From Cinnamomum chago (taxonomy: Eukaryota; Streptophyta; Magnoliopsida; Laurales; Lauraceae), in contig CP142452.1 of assembly GCA_038049695.1 (NCBI GenBank), positions 53,402,501 to 53,466,500 on the forward strand: a DNA stretch of 64,000 nt. The letters run 5' to 3'. Position 1 is the first letter of the stretch; each line of letters starts with the position of its first letter. Shown here piece after piece: positions 1 through 10,899 of this stretch. The notes beneath the pieces were generated by a model. The model was given only the letters and a program-made list of their open reading frames with translations. It was not told the DNA's origin and searched no databases. The position numbers and the translations under genes are program-made.

Positions 1-3000
1 AAGAAAACAAGAAACTTTCATCTTCTTTTCTCTTTTTCGAATGGTGAAAAAAAATATGATGACTTCCTCGGTGAGATTCCTGCAACTGAAAACATCCGGT
101 AAAACATGGAGAGGGTGAGACAGAGTCTGAGTAGTTGGTAAGCCTTTGTCTTTTAAATTTTCTCACTCTAATCAACCTTCCATTTTCAAGTTTTTTCTGC
201 ACCCAACTGTTTCGAATTGGGCACTTTCTTATGGACGAACTATGACAAATCGAACTGCGAATTATTCGATTCGAATCATTCGCAGTTCGAGGCCTGAAGT
301 ACCAAATCAGGTAACTATGGGTTGTGCTAAACCTGACATTGCGAAACCTGACATGGCAACTATGTATATGAATATGATATGGGAATGAATATGAATATGA
401 ACAAGTATGGTGTAAGATGGGAGAAATTAGCCAGCTGTGGGTGTTCATGGAGGAACCATGATTGTCCATCGTGGTTTATTGAATCCCATGGGCCAATTCT
501 GTTTATCCCATCATGTTTCAATGTTTTGATGATAAAGGACATGGAAACAATGATAAACCCTTGGTTTTCATTCATGTTCCCCCAAGTTAAAAATACTCCA
601 CAGACCGCTACACCCGCCGCAAATGCTATTTTGATCCCTGGTTGAGAGTGATGCGGATATCAACCAAATCCAAGAAAAATTGAAATTCAGAAAATAAGAA
701 TGCAAGTTGAATATTTGACCCAATGCTTAGAGTGTATCACACATCTACTTCGTCGTGATGATTTTAACAACAAATTGGATGAAGCCATATATGATGGCGA
801 TGAAGATGAGTCGATTTATGAAAATAAATCGGATGAAGATCGTGATAAGGACATTGGCACACCGATCTGGGTTGAATACAAAGATGATGATGCTACCCAT
901 TATCAAATCTTCGGTATATCTCAAAAGAATAGATTTGATGAGTATCCTGTGTGTGAAGAGATTCCAACTGTTAATAATGAGTAGATTGACAGATTGGACT
1001 GTATAGATTTAGCAGATGTATTAGAGGGTGTGGATATGGTGGATTAAGAAGCATGATTTGCCGTTAGTATATATGCTAGAGACTTGATATTTGGATCCTT
1101 TCTGGGAAGGGATCTAACTGTGAGATCTGCAACAAATTGAGTTGCGGGCCAGATGAGTTGCATAAATCAATCTTCCAAGCAAGTTCATGGGGAATCTGCA
1201 TATTTTCAAGTGCCGCCAAAAGATCAGGAGCAAAAGCGGAAGAGTAAGAGAGCAAAAACAAAGAAGTGAATACCAACAGACGCAGAATGCAGAAGCACAA
1301 TCCGATTGATTGTGAGCCCAATAAACCAAACCAAAAAATATTCCAAAAGATGGGGAATATTGTAGAGAATTATAGAATTTCCAGAAATTAAATCTAACGA
1401 GCAAGGAACAAAAATCAACACCAACTGACCTTAAGCCCTCCCAATCACCTTGCCTTCACACACAACACAAGGGAGAGGAAATAAACAAGCAACACAATGC
1501 CTTATTGAAAACTGAAACTGTCAATGTAGCGTAAACAGTGACTGTCGACCATACTAAGCTATAAATAATGCGTAAAACTCAATAAAACCCTAGACAACCT
1601 ACTAATCTAGACTCCTGCCACAATTAAATGTCTTCTAATATAATTTCTAAATCAGAATACAAATCAAATCTCAAAAGATTAAAATAAAAAAACATCTGCT
1701 GGATTACTAAAATTTGGGCGTCCTGATAGGGTAGTGCAAATCTGGTTGTGGGGCCCACGTGGTCCACACGTTGACCCTCCAAACTGCTAGGCAACCCTGC
1801 TGGTACCTTCCTTTCTCAGGTTGGGCCTGATTTGACCCTCCAAACTTGAATCCAAAACCTGCTGCACGTGAGGCCCTGTTCATGCATTCAGTTTTTTTTT
1901 TCTGAATTTTACATATAACTCCCTGCTCTAGTTTTCTTCAAAACAGCCCCTGACATAGAGTTTTAATGAATATCTGGGTACTGTTTGAGGCCAAATTGAT
2001 CCTTTGGCCCACTTACAACTGTGGGTCCCATAGGCTCGATAACAAACATCCAAAATTCAATTTTCTTGATCTTTAACAATTGATGCTAACTGATCCGCAT
2101 CAATGTGTGTCTCTAATATAAGTATCATTACCGATATAAAAACTAAAAAATTAACACTTATGTATCAGAGCCATCATCAGCAATTTAGAGCCAAGCTCGC
2201 AACTCCTCCTCCAGCAGAATTCTGATTGGGCACAAATATTTGTTGCATCGACACTCTTATTCAGTCGTTTACCTCATCCTTCTTTGCTCAAAATTTTAAT
2301 CAGTAACATGGTCTAGTCTTTAAACTGTTCTAAACCACAGCTTCACTTGTAAGGCAACCATCATTCTCACCACAGAACAGTCGCATCTAGTCTTCTCTTG
2401 CGATGCCTAGGCTCCATTCACTGTCTGTTTTCTGTCTCTGAATGTCATATTACTACCGGAACTTGGTCCTTCACTAGCTTTGTCACTGCAACACAGATAA
2501 GATTTCGTTGGCCATTTGAGCATGGATTAAAAACTCAACTGAGTCCGAGTCGACTCAGACTAAATCCTAAACAAGTTGGGTCCTATGGGACTACAACTGT
2601 AAGTTTGGGACTCGGCCGAGTCTTATGTGACTTGGCCAAGTGCCTTGGCCGAGTTCAACTATTTTATTTTAATTTGGGACTCAGCCCGACTCGGCTCTGA
2701 TCAAGTTGGATCCCAAGTCTGAGTTTTTTTTTTCCCCCTGCATTCGAGTCTACCATGCATTCAATGTTGGATTCATAACAGGATCCAGATTGCCATCTTT
2801 CTTTATTTTGTGATCCGCACTACCAAAAACCAGTGCTGGCCAAGATTATCTAGCAAAATGCGCTATTGAGTTGTTGGTGACGACTGAGACAGTATAGTGA
2901 TGACAATTGATGCAAGGCCAAGCATATGAAAACAGGGCTTCAACTCAGTTCTTTGGTTGATCATAGCAAATAGCAAAGAAATGCTCAGCAGTAGGCTCCA

Positions 3001-4079
3001 CAAGGAAGTGTTGGGACATGAAGATTGAAAACATGAGAAAGGCTACAAAGGTGGCCAGCTGAGCGGATGAAGGTTGGAAGATCATCATCAATCTGTGGCA
3101 TCTTTTATCTTTGTTTCACTAAATTTGCCATCTATTTTCCATTTCCTACTTGCTTCACAACTCTTCTATATGCTCAAAACCCCAACTCAAGGATGTTATT
3201 ATTAGTCCCTTGCACATTCTAAAATATGACTTGTTACTTCATAGAGCTGACCATTGCTTATTGACGTTTGAATCTCTCCATATCAACCATCTCTATCTGC
3301 ATCGGCCCTCCGAACCTATTCCCCAGTCAATGAATCTGTTTAGTTTTCTGCGCTTTTGATTTTTGGCTAAAAGTACTGGATTTGATTATTTGGTTTTGGT
3401 TGGATCATGAGATTCTCTAATTTGTGTTTGACTCTATTTTTCCATCCCTGGATTTGATTGATCTCTCGTTTGGGACCTGTCAGCCATTGATTATTATCAC
3501 GTGGTTTCCAATCTACTACATTTGGATCCGATTTTTTTATATTTTTTTTAGATTTGATCTCATCTTTGTATTGGACCTCCAAATTTAATCATCCATTTAG
3601 TGGGCTTGATCATGTCTTTGGATCTGATAATCTGTTTAATGGATTTAATTTGCATCTAGATCAAATTTCCAAATCTGAGTTTGTTTCTGGAAGATGTATT
3701 CGAGTCTGATTATCAATCTATGGAACTGTTTGCTTCTTCATTTGCAGTTGCCAGTTGGATCTACCCTAGAATGCCATTTACCTGCCACAGTCATGTTGTT
3801 TCTTCTATCTCGTCTATCTCCATTTAGACTGCTGATTATTGGAACAATTTAATTTGCACCTTCGATCTTATGGTTTATGTGCACCACTGATCTACATCGT
3901 CTATAGTAACAAGCTTGTTGTTCACTCATCATGAAATCGATAATTCATATTATCAACAAGTCCTATCTGAACCCTGAGATATTTAAACCATCTTGGGTTT
4001 GAAAGCAGGGAGAGGGCGCGAGGATATGTTGCGGTGGTTGGGATAATAAGTCTTATAATTAGATATGACAAGATTAGAT
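1..4079. other. Intronic DNA with degenerate repeats, no gene recognised
   Basis: No exon or element with clear ends is seen. Short open frames exist, for example an acidic one at 700-984 on the plus strand, but none matches a family I know. About 1330-2110 looks like an old minus-strand LTR: it is AT-rich, has ACCCTAGACAACC and AATAAAACCC words, and then a GTGGGGCCCACGTGG stretch. Around 590-645 a GGATCAAAATAGC end on the minus strand resembles one end of the hAT-like MITEs at 32.5 and 47.0 kb. If the host gene call is right, all of this lies in an intron of at least 10.3 kb. Confidence 0.4.
2517..2730. repeat. CCGAGTC/GACTCGG-rich dispersed repeat, copy 1
   Basis: The stretch is built from alternating ACTCGGCCGAGTC-like words that pair with each other on the opposite strand. 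Similar segments occur at 38636-38760 and 44520-44680. The repeated short palindromes suggest a small non-autonomous repeat, but no terminal inverted repeat or target duplication could be fixed. Confidence 0.6.
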
Positions 4080-4190
4080 TTAGACCATGTTTGGCATCTC
4101 TATTTCCAACCCCTATTTGTCTAATTGTCTAAAGCAGGTGGAGGTTAGGAAAATAAGAGCGCATGGCACACGATTCTACTCTCTACCTGC

Positions 4191-4425
4191 TGTTATTGTA
4201 AACAGAAGTGATACAGACATGAGAGAGAGAGAGAGATAAAGTGGAGATGAATGTTCCCCCTCCATGGTCGACTGAGATCTATATTTAAAAGGGTTTAATC
4301 CCTGATTACATTCTAACAATACTTATCCATTAGTTACATTTGGATTTAGATCCATACTAATAGCTAACAACTAACTAGTATATAAATGGGCCTGCTATAT
4401 TGGGCCTGGAGGCCCAGGATTGACA
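4191..4425 (-). repeat. 3' LTR of Copia-1
   Basis: This 235-bp LTR begins TGTTATTG on the plus strand and ends GATTGACA. It is followed inward by the C-rich complement of the polypurine tract. A (GA)n tract near its outer end is 4 bp longer than in the partner LTR. Confidence 0.94.
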
Positions 4426-4432
4426 CCCCCCC

Positions 4433-7400
4433 TCAAATTGATGCGGGAGTGTCATAAAGCAGCAATTTGGAAACAAGAAATTGATGTCGAGGCCGAGCAA
4501 GTCCCTTAGTGAAGATATCTGCAAACTGAAACTCTGTAGGGACATGAGGTAGACTGATAACATCACGCTTGTATTCGTCTCGAATAAAGTGGCAATCAAC
4601 TTCTATATGTTTTGTGCGTTCATGAAGAACAGGATTTTCAGTGATTCTGATTGCCCCAGTATTATCTGCATTCAAGGAAGTGGGAGAGGCTTGTGCAAAG
4701 CCAAGTTCCGAAAGAAGACCCCGAAGCCATAGGATTTCAGAACAAGCAGAGGACATAGCCCGATATTCAGCCTCTGTGGAAGATTTGGAGACCCGTTCTT
4801 GTTTCTTGCATTTCCAAGAGATGAGAGATTGACCGAGGTACATACACCAACCAGTGGTGGACCGTCTGGTATCCGGACATCCTACCCAGTCAGCATCTGC
4901 ATAAGCAGTCAGAAGTAGACGATTATCCTTTGGATAATATAAACCACGAGCTCTAGTACCCAATAAATACCGGATAATTCGATTTACTGCCGTCAGATGA
5001 AGGTGGCGAGGAGACGTCATGAATTGGCTGACAAGATTGACAGCATAAGATATGTCAGGCCTGGTGATGGTGAGATAGACAAGACTGCCAACAAGTCTCC
5101 GGTATGTATGTGGATCAGGAAGAAGATCGCCATCATCTTTACTCAACTTAAGATTGACCTCAAGCGGCGTATCAACTGAGGAAGATTCATCGAGATCAGC
5201 AAGCTCAATAAGATCTGTCGCATATTTGTGTTGATTGATAAACAGGCCTTTTGGAGACTGATGTATCTCTAAGCCCAAAAAATAATGGAGAGGACCCAGA
5301 TCCTTCATATGGAATGAATCTCGAAGAGAGGCTTGGAGGGATTTTATCATAGCATCATCAGTGCCGGTGATAATGATATCATCAACATATACGAGGAGAA
5401 CAGTAAAGCCAGTAGATGCGTGGCTCAGAAAAAGAGATGGATCATATTGACTTTGAGTAAAGCCAATCGTGCCTAACCGGTCTTTGAATGTTTCAAACCA
5501 CGCTCGGGGAGCTTGCTTGAGACCGTAAAGAGATCTGCGTAAGTGACATACAGACTTCTTAGATGGAGAGGTGACTCCTGGTGGTATCCTCATATAGACC
5601 TCTTCTTTCAAGTCCCCATGTAGAAAAGCATTCTTGACATCCATTTGGTATAATGGCCAAGATTGAGAAGCAGCAATGGCGAGAAGGAGCCGAACAGTTG
5701 TCATTTTGGCAACTGGCGCAAATGTCTCTTCATAGTCAATGCCATACTCCTGTTGGTTGCTAAGAGCCACAAGTCGAGCTTTGTGTCTATCCAAGGAACC
5801 ATCGGATTTTAGTTTGATCGAGTAGATCCATTTGCAACCGATGGGTTTAACGGAAGAAGGACAGTCCACAATATCCCAGGTGTGATTCAGAGTCAAAGCA
5901 TCTAATTCTGCTTTCATGGCCTGGTTCCAACAATCATGTTGCACAGCCTGCAAATAAGAACTTGGGATGGAAACAGAGGATAGTGTAGTCATCAAGGAAG
6001 CATGGGTAAATCCATACCTCTCAGGAGGTCGAGAAATTCTGGAGGAGCGACGCAAGAGACCAGTAGATGTGGGACCATTTGCCGGAGGATCAGGAGGATC
6101 GGGAGGGTGGGCATCTGCAGTGGTAGGTTTTTCCCTTCGACGATACACAAAATTAGGATTAAACCGTGTAACAGTTGTTTCTTCAGAAAACTCAGGTAAC
6201 AAAGTTGTGGAAAATGGAGGACAATCCAAGTTTGTTTGGAAAAAATATTGATTTTCAAAGAAAATAACATTACGAGAGATCCTGGTGCAACGAGCCATTG
6301 GATCATAGCAAACAAAACCCTTTTGGTTAGTGGCATATCCTAAAAAAACACACCTGCGAGATTGGGTCGTTAATTTTGTGCGCTCTGTGGGAGGCAAATG
6401 AACGAAGCAAACACACCCAAAGGTATGTAGATGATTAAACGTAGGATGGTGACCAAAAAGTTTAAAATGTGGTGTTAATTGGGCAATGGTAGGTGATGGA
6501 AGACGGTTGATGAGATGGACTGCAGTGGTAAGAGCTTCAGTCCAAAAACGAGGCGGAACAGATGATTCAATGAGAAGCGTTCTCGTGACATCAAGAAGAT
6601 GCCTGTTTTTCCGTTCTGCGACTCCATTTTGTTGAGGAGTATATGGACAAGTACATTGAGATATAATTCCTCGACTTTTGAGGAAAGACTGGAAATCAGT
6701 AGAGACATACTCCCCCCCTGAATCTGAGCGTAAAGTTTTAATGCATTTGGAAAATTGGGTATCAACATAGCTAAGAAAAAATTTAAATGCATTAAGAACA
6801 TCAGATTTAGAATGTAACAAATAAACCCAAGTAAACCTACTGTAATCATCAATAAATGTAACAAAGTATTTGAAATGACCATGAGAAATGGTAGGAGCAA
6901 TGCCCCAAACATCACTGTGGATTAAGTCAAAACATGCATGGCTCCGAGTTGTAGAGTTAGAAAAAGGTAAAGTTTTACTTTTACCTAATTTACAAGCATC
7001 ACACTCAAATGAAACAGAATCAAGAGGTTTATTTAATAATCCAATTTGAAACAAAGTGGACAACGTAGCAGCATTCGGATGACCAAGTCTATTATGCCAT
7101 AACCGAGAATTATTAGGAAGTAAAAAACAAAACAACTGATGCCAAGGTTTATTTTGAATAAATGGAGATACTGGTAAAGTAAAAAGTCTGCCACGTTTAG
7201 GCCCCCTCGCGATCACTGCCCCCGACTCCTGGTCCTGCACAACACAACCAGAAGAAGAAAAGGAGACATTGCAATTATTCTCAACTAATTGACCCACAAA
7301 AACCAAATTGGTAGTAAGATGAAGGGATACAAAAACATTTTTTAATGGAAAAGGGCCAGGGGCATCACCCACAGATATGATGGGAAGGTGGTCTCCATTG

Positions 7401-8581
7401 GCAGCTTGAACAGAGAGAGTGCCAGTGTAGGGAGTAACATGATGGAGTTTGGTGGGTGAGGAGGTCATGTGATTACTAGCTCCAGAATCTTAATACCATG
7501 TACTAGAAATGGACGGAACAGTACCTGAAATGTTCATAGAGGACAGGGAATTGATAATCATCTGATTTACCATAGCCGGAGTAATTGGAGCTTGTGACTG
7601 TGTTTGTGATGAGGAACCAGGCTGTGATGTGGAATCAAACGGCAGTGAACCACTGAATTCAGAAGATGCATATTGTGGGGGTGGTAGCCGAGTAAGCACT
7701 TGGAGCTGACTGCACATAAGGACGAGACGCAGAATTGCGAGCCTTCTTCCGACACTCGTCAATACCATGACCAACGGCCTTACAATATTTGCAGATTTTC
7801 AGTTTGCATTGATTTGCATAATGGCCATATTTTTGACAGTTGTAACACTGTACTTTACTGATGTCCCGAGGAGGTGGCCTGGTTTTGCAGCATAGGCAAG
7901 CGGAGGGACAGTGTTGCTCTGTTGTTCAATGGCAATTTTGGTAACAAGGCATTGTTCTTCTCGTAGAAGTTCTTGAAGATAGTCATCTACGTTGGGGAGA
8001 GAAGCTCGGCTCATCAAGTTGGATCTCACTGTCTCATATTCAGGGCGTAGTTTCATGAGCAATTGGTCCCGATGACTGTTTTGTTGTAAAGAAAGTAACT
8101 CAGGGAGCAGCGCTTCAGAGACAGTAGCAAACTTGATTTCATCATATTCTGACCAGAGGATTAGAAATCCGGAGTAATAATCCTAGATGGAAAGTGTCCC
8201 TTGGGAGTAATTTGCAATTTCTAATTCCAGTTGAAATTGACGAGCAGCATGATTTTGATAGTAGACCTTTTTCAGATATTCCCACATTTCCTTTGAGGTT
8301 TTGCATGGTCGTAGATATAAAATAAAATTTGGTTCTACAGAAGAAAGAATCCAAGATTTTATCTTTGCATCTTTAGTTTTCCAAGAAAGAATTTTCTTGG
8401 CATCATCAGTAGGGATTGGTTCAGATCCGTCAATATGGGCCCACAGTTCCTTTCCCTCAAGGTATAACTGGAATTGAAATGCCCAAGACACATAGTTTTT
8501 GCCATTAAATCGAACAATAGAGAGTTCTGATTTTTCAGGTTTATCCATGATAGCAGAACAGAAGGCAGTGGAGAACAACAA
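4433..8581 (-). pseudogene. Copia-1 gag-pol coding region (fossil)
   Basis: In element order the remains are: gag with its FQFQLYLEGKELW block (about 8.5 kb), a CCHC knuckle region (about 7.75-7.85 kb), the protease end and GAG-pre-integrase (LWHNRLGHPN, about 7.1 kb), the integrase core with DDYSRFTWVY and [14 protein letters not shown] (about 6.9-6.6 kb), reverse transcriptase with MDVKNAFLHGDL and LVYVDDIIITG (about 5.7-5.35 kb), and RNase H with [11 protein letters not shown] and [16 protein letters not shown] (about 4.8-4.55 kb). The longest single open stretch, 4433-7468, covers most of pol. The domain order is that of Ty1/copia. The lineage is not assigned with confidence. Confidence 0.93.
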
Positions 8582-8770
8582 TCAGTGATAGCAGCAGTAA
8601 ACAGCAAACGGAACAAATCCAGCAAGCAGCAGTAGAGATGAAAAGGACAGCAGTAATAAACAGCAGCAATAAATAGCAACCAGCAGCAGTAGAGAGGAAG
8701 CAGTACAGAACAGCAAACAGCAAACAGCAGTATAAACAGTGCACAGCAACAAAACAGTCCCAAACGTCCC
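8575..8770 (-). repeat. CAG/CTG-rich low-complexity leader of Copia-1
   Basis: Between the primer site and gag the DNA is made of irregular CAGCAGTA, CAGCAAAC and CAGTA words on the plus strand (CTG-rich on the element strand). No long frame in it resembles a known protein. Confidence 0.65.
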
Positions 8771-9209
8771 TGTCGACAGCAGGTAATTCCACACGTGGGC
8801 CCCACGTGATGATCTTGACACAGATCAGAGTGTGGGGATGAAAAGAGAGTAGATTTATGCAACTACTGGAAGTGGTCGCATGCAGATCAAATCTATATCC
8901 AGGATTTTGGACGGCCGAGATGAAAACTAGTGAAAAAAATGAATTTTCACAAAAGATTGGTAGAAAACCTACGTCTGATGATCAATAAATCAGGAAAAAT
9001 TCTTTAGAAATCCAGGAAACTCCAGTTGACCAAGATGGGAGTAGTCCGCTGATGTAATGGTGATGATCATAGGTGGGCCACGCTTGATCTGAGATGATCA
9101 GAGATGATCTGGCTGAAGAGAATGATCACAGATGATCACAGACTGGCTTCCTATGCTTGGAAGATGACTTAGGAGAAGATCACAGATGATTGACCAAGCT
9201 CTGATACCA

Positions 9210-9440
9210 TGTTATTGTAAATAGAAGTGATATAGACATGAGAGAGAGAGATAAAGTGGAGATGAATGTTCCCCTTCCATGGTCGACTGAGATCTATATT
9301 TAAAAGGGTTTAATCCCTGATTACATTCTAACAATACTTATCCATTAGTTACACTTGGATTTAGATCCATACTAATAGCTAACAACTAACTAGTATATAA
9401 ATGGGCCTGCTATATTGGGCCTGGAGGCCCAGGATTGACA
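9210..9440 (-). repeat. 5' LTR of Copia-1
   Basis: This 231-bp LTR carries the promoter end of the element on the minus strand. It is followed inward by the TGGTATCAGAGC primer site at about 9198-9209. The four substitutions against the partner LTR are all transitions, as expected from methylated-cytosine decay. Confidence 0.94.
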
Positions 9441-9578
9441 CCTGCATTAGAGAAGTAGAAGCAAATCCTCTTAAAATGAAAGGCCCCATTTCTGGGCTTG
9501 TGAAAATAAGATCTTTAGCCTGGCTCTTTTTTTTATGACTATACTGGAGTAAGAGTAGAGATACCAAATAAGGCCTTA

Positions 9579-10342
9579 GTTACCTTGCTTATCTGTTTTC
9601 TGTTTGATCATATCAAACACACTTTATAAATAGTTATTATTTATAAATGTAAGGGATAAAACTTCTATAGAATTCTGTCTCTCATTTTCAAATCGAATGC
9701 AAACTCTATCCTGTGGATTATATAGTGGAAATTCATGACATCATTGTTAACCATGCTGACATCACTTTCAACCATAATAGGCACAGTTACCAAACAATGG
9801 AGTTCTTGATTCAATATTTTCAAACATTATGATGGCTTCGGATTGATGGATGTTATCTTTCTTTCTGCAAGACCTTTCTTTCAGGCTTTTCTTTTGCTTT
9901 AAGATGAATACTATCATTCACACATTATGACACATTGCAAAAAAGAACTATATATATTAATATATATATATATAGAGAGAGAGAGAGCTTTTCCATATGT
10001 GACACATTGCAGAAAAGAACTATGTATAATATGGCACACCTCGTGGGTTGGAATCTTTAAGTACAGTTTTTTAATCAACGATAACATTTAACCTTCCACT
10101 TGAAAGCTAATGAATATAGATGTTGCTTTCATAAACATAAGCAAAGCTCTCTAGTTCACAAACATAATGTGCACAGCATTGGATGCATGCATACTATCAG
10201 CTTTTATTCTAGACAAAAAAAAAAAAAAAAAAAAGAGTAACTTAAAAATAGAAAGTAAAATAATTATATTTAATTAAAAATGTAAGCTTTCATACTTTCA
10301 GGTCTCTGATCCTTAATGAAGGAATCAAGAATCAAGATTAAC
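9579..10342. other. Intron sequence downstream of exon f
   Basis: The stretch is AT-rich with a (TA)n-(GA)n patch near 9955-9990 and an A run at about 10216-10234. No exon of the host gene and no element ends were found. Confidence 0.5.
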
Positions 10343-10432
10343 CTGCAAGAGACGTTTTGAAAAGGCAGAAACTCGCTTTAAGTTGATATCATTCTTCATC
10401 GCTTTGACCAGTAATTGAAGAAACATTTCTGA
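10343..10432 (-). CDS. SWA2: SWA2-like exon f (30 codons, SEMFLQLLV...FSKRLLQ)
   Basis: The minus-strand exon lies between a GTGGCAG acceptor and a GTTAAT donor and has 30 codons: [20 protein letters not shown] followed by [10 protein letters not shown]. Family members continue here with an alanine- and glutamine-rich stretch containing QYACG. That part was not found between 1 and 10342, so the next intron is at least 10.3 kb and includes the split MITE and the first copia element. Confidence 0.92.
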
Positions 10433-10824
10433 CTGCCACAATAATTATACATCAGTCAGTGACACCCACCAAGACAGTTAATGTAGTAATGAAAAGGAAG
10501 TCAAATGAAAACAATGATTTAAAACTCAAGACTCCATCCTTGACCAGGCAGGGGAGGGGGTCAAGTTGGCTCAACTCTCAATTTTTTTGTTTTCCCTTTT
10601 GCAGAAGGGGTTGGAGGAGAAGGGGAGAATGAAGACGGAGGGAAAATGGATTTTTATTAAAGATTGGGACTTTGTTTGGGGTTTGGAATATTGGCTTGCA
10701 GAATCATGGAAGAAGCAGCAATTTTCAGGTAGGGTCTTCTGGAAAACATGGGTGAAGAAACATGAATGGGATTAAGAGTTTGGGGTTTCTATGGGTGTGG
10801 TGTGGAAGGTATCGAATGCGATGA

Positions 10825-10899
<75 letters not shown>

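Larger units (their letters stand above)
4191..9440 (-). mobile_element. Ty1/copia LTR retrotransposon, complete but decayed (Copia-1)
   Basis: The element is 5.25 kb with LTRs of 235 and 231 bp at 4191-4425 and 9210-9440, both TG...CA on the element strand, and a perfect 5-bp target duplication CCTGC (4186-4190, 9441-9445). The primer site next to the 5' LTR reads TGGTATCAGAGC (tRNA-Met) and a polypurine tract borders the 3' LTR (about 4426-4440). The LTRs differ at 4 of about 231 aligned sites plus a 4-bp GA indel, about 1.7 percent. At a rice-like LTR rate that is under one million years, and several times older if this lineage evolves slowly. The coding part carries about three or four breaks, so it is a fossil, although most domains are easily read. 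Confidence 0.95.
4083..9575. mobile_element. Tourist-like (PIF/Harbinger) MITE, split by a copia element
   Basis: The left end GACCATGTTTGGCATCTCTA and the reverse complement of the right end (GGCCTTATTTGGTATCTCTA) match at 16 of 20 positions. Both ends are flanked by TTA (4080-4082 and 9576-9578). Without the copia insert (4191-9440 plus one 5-bp duplication) the element is about 240 bp. TTA target sites and short GC-poor terminal repeats are typical of Tourist-like MITEs. Confidence 0.7.

Noticed and set aside
360-645. Overlapping frames on both strands around 360-645
   Set aside because: The frames overlap on opposite strands and match nothing. One end resembles a hAT-like MITE end, so repeat DNA is the better explanation.
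700-984. Acidic 94-codon frame as a small gene
   Set aside because: There is no family match, the composition is biased, no partner exon was found and the flanks are AT-rich. It could be a remnant of a retroelement, but support is too thin.
8541-8862. Leucine- and cysteine-rich minus-strand frames that look like membrane proteins
   Set aside because: They are translations of the CTG-rich leader of Copia-1 and follow from its low complexity.
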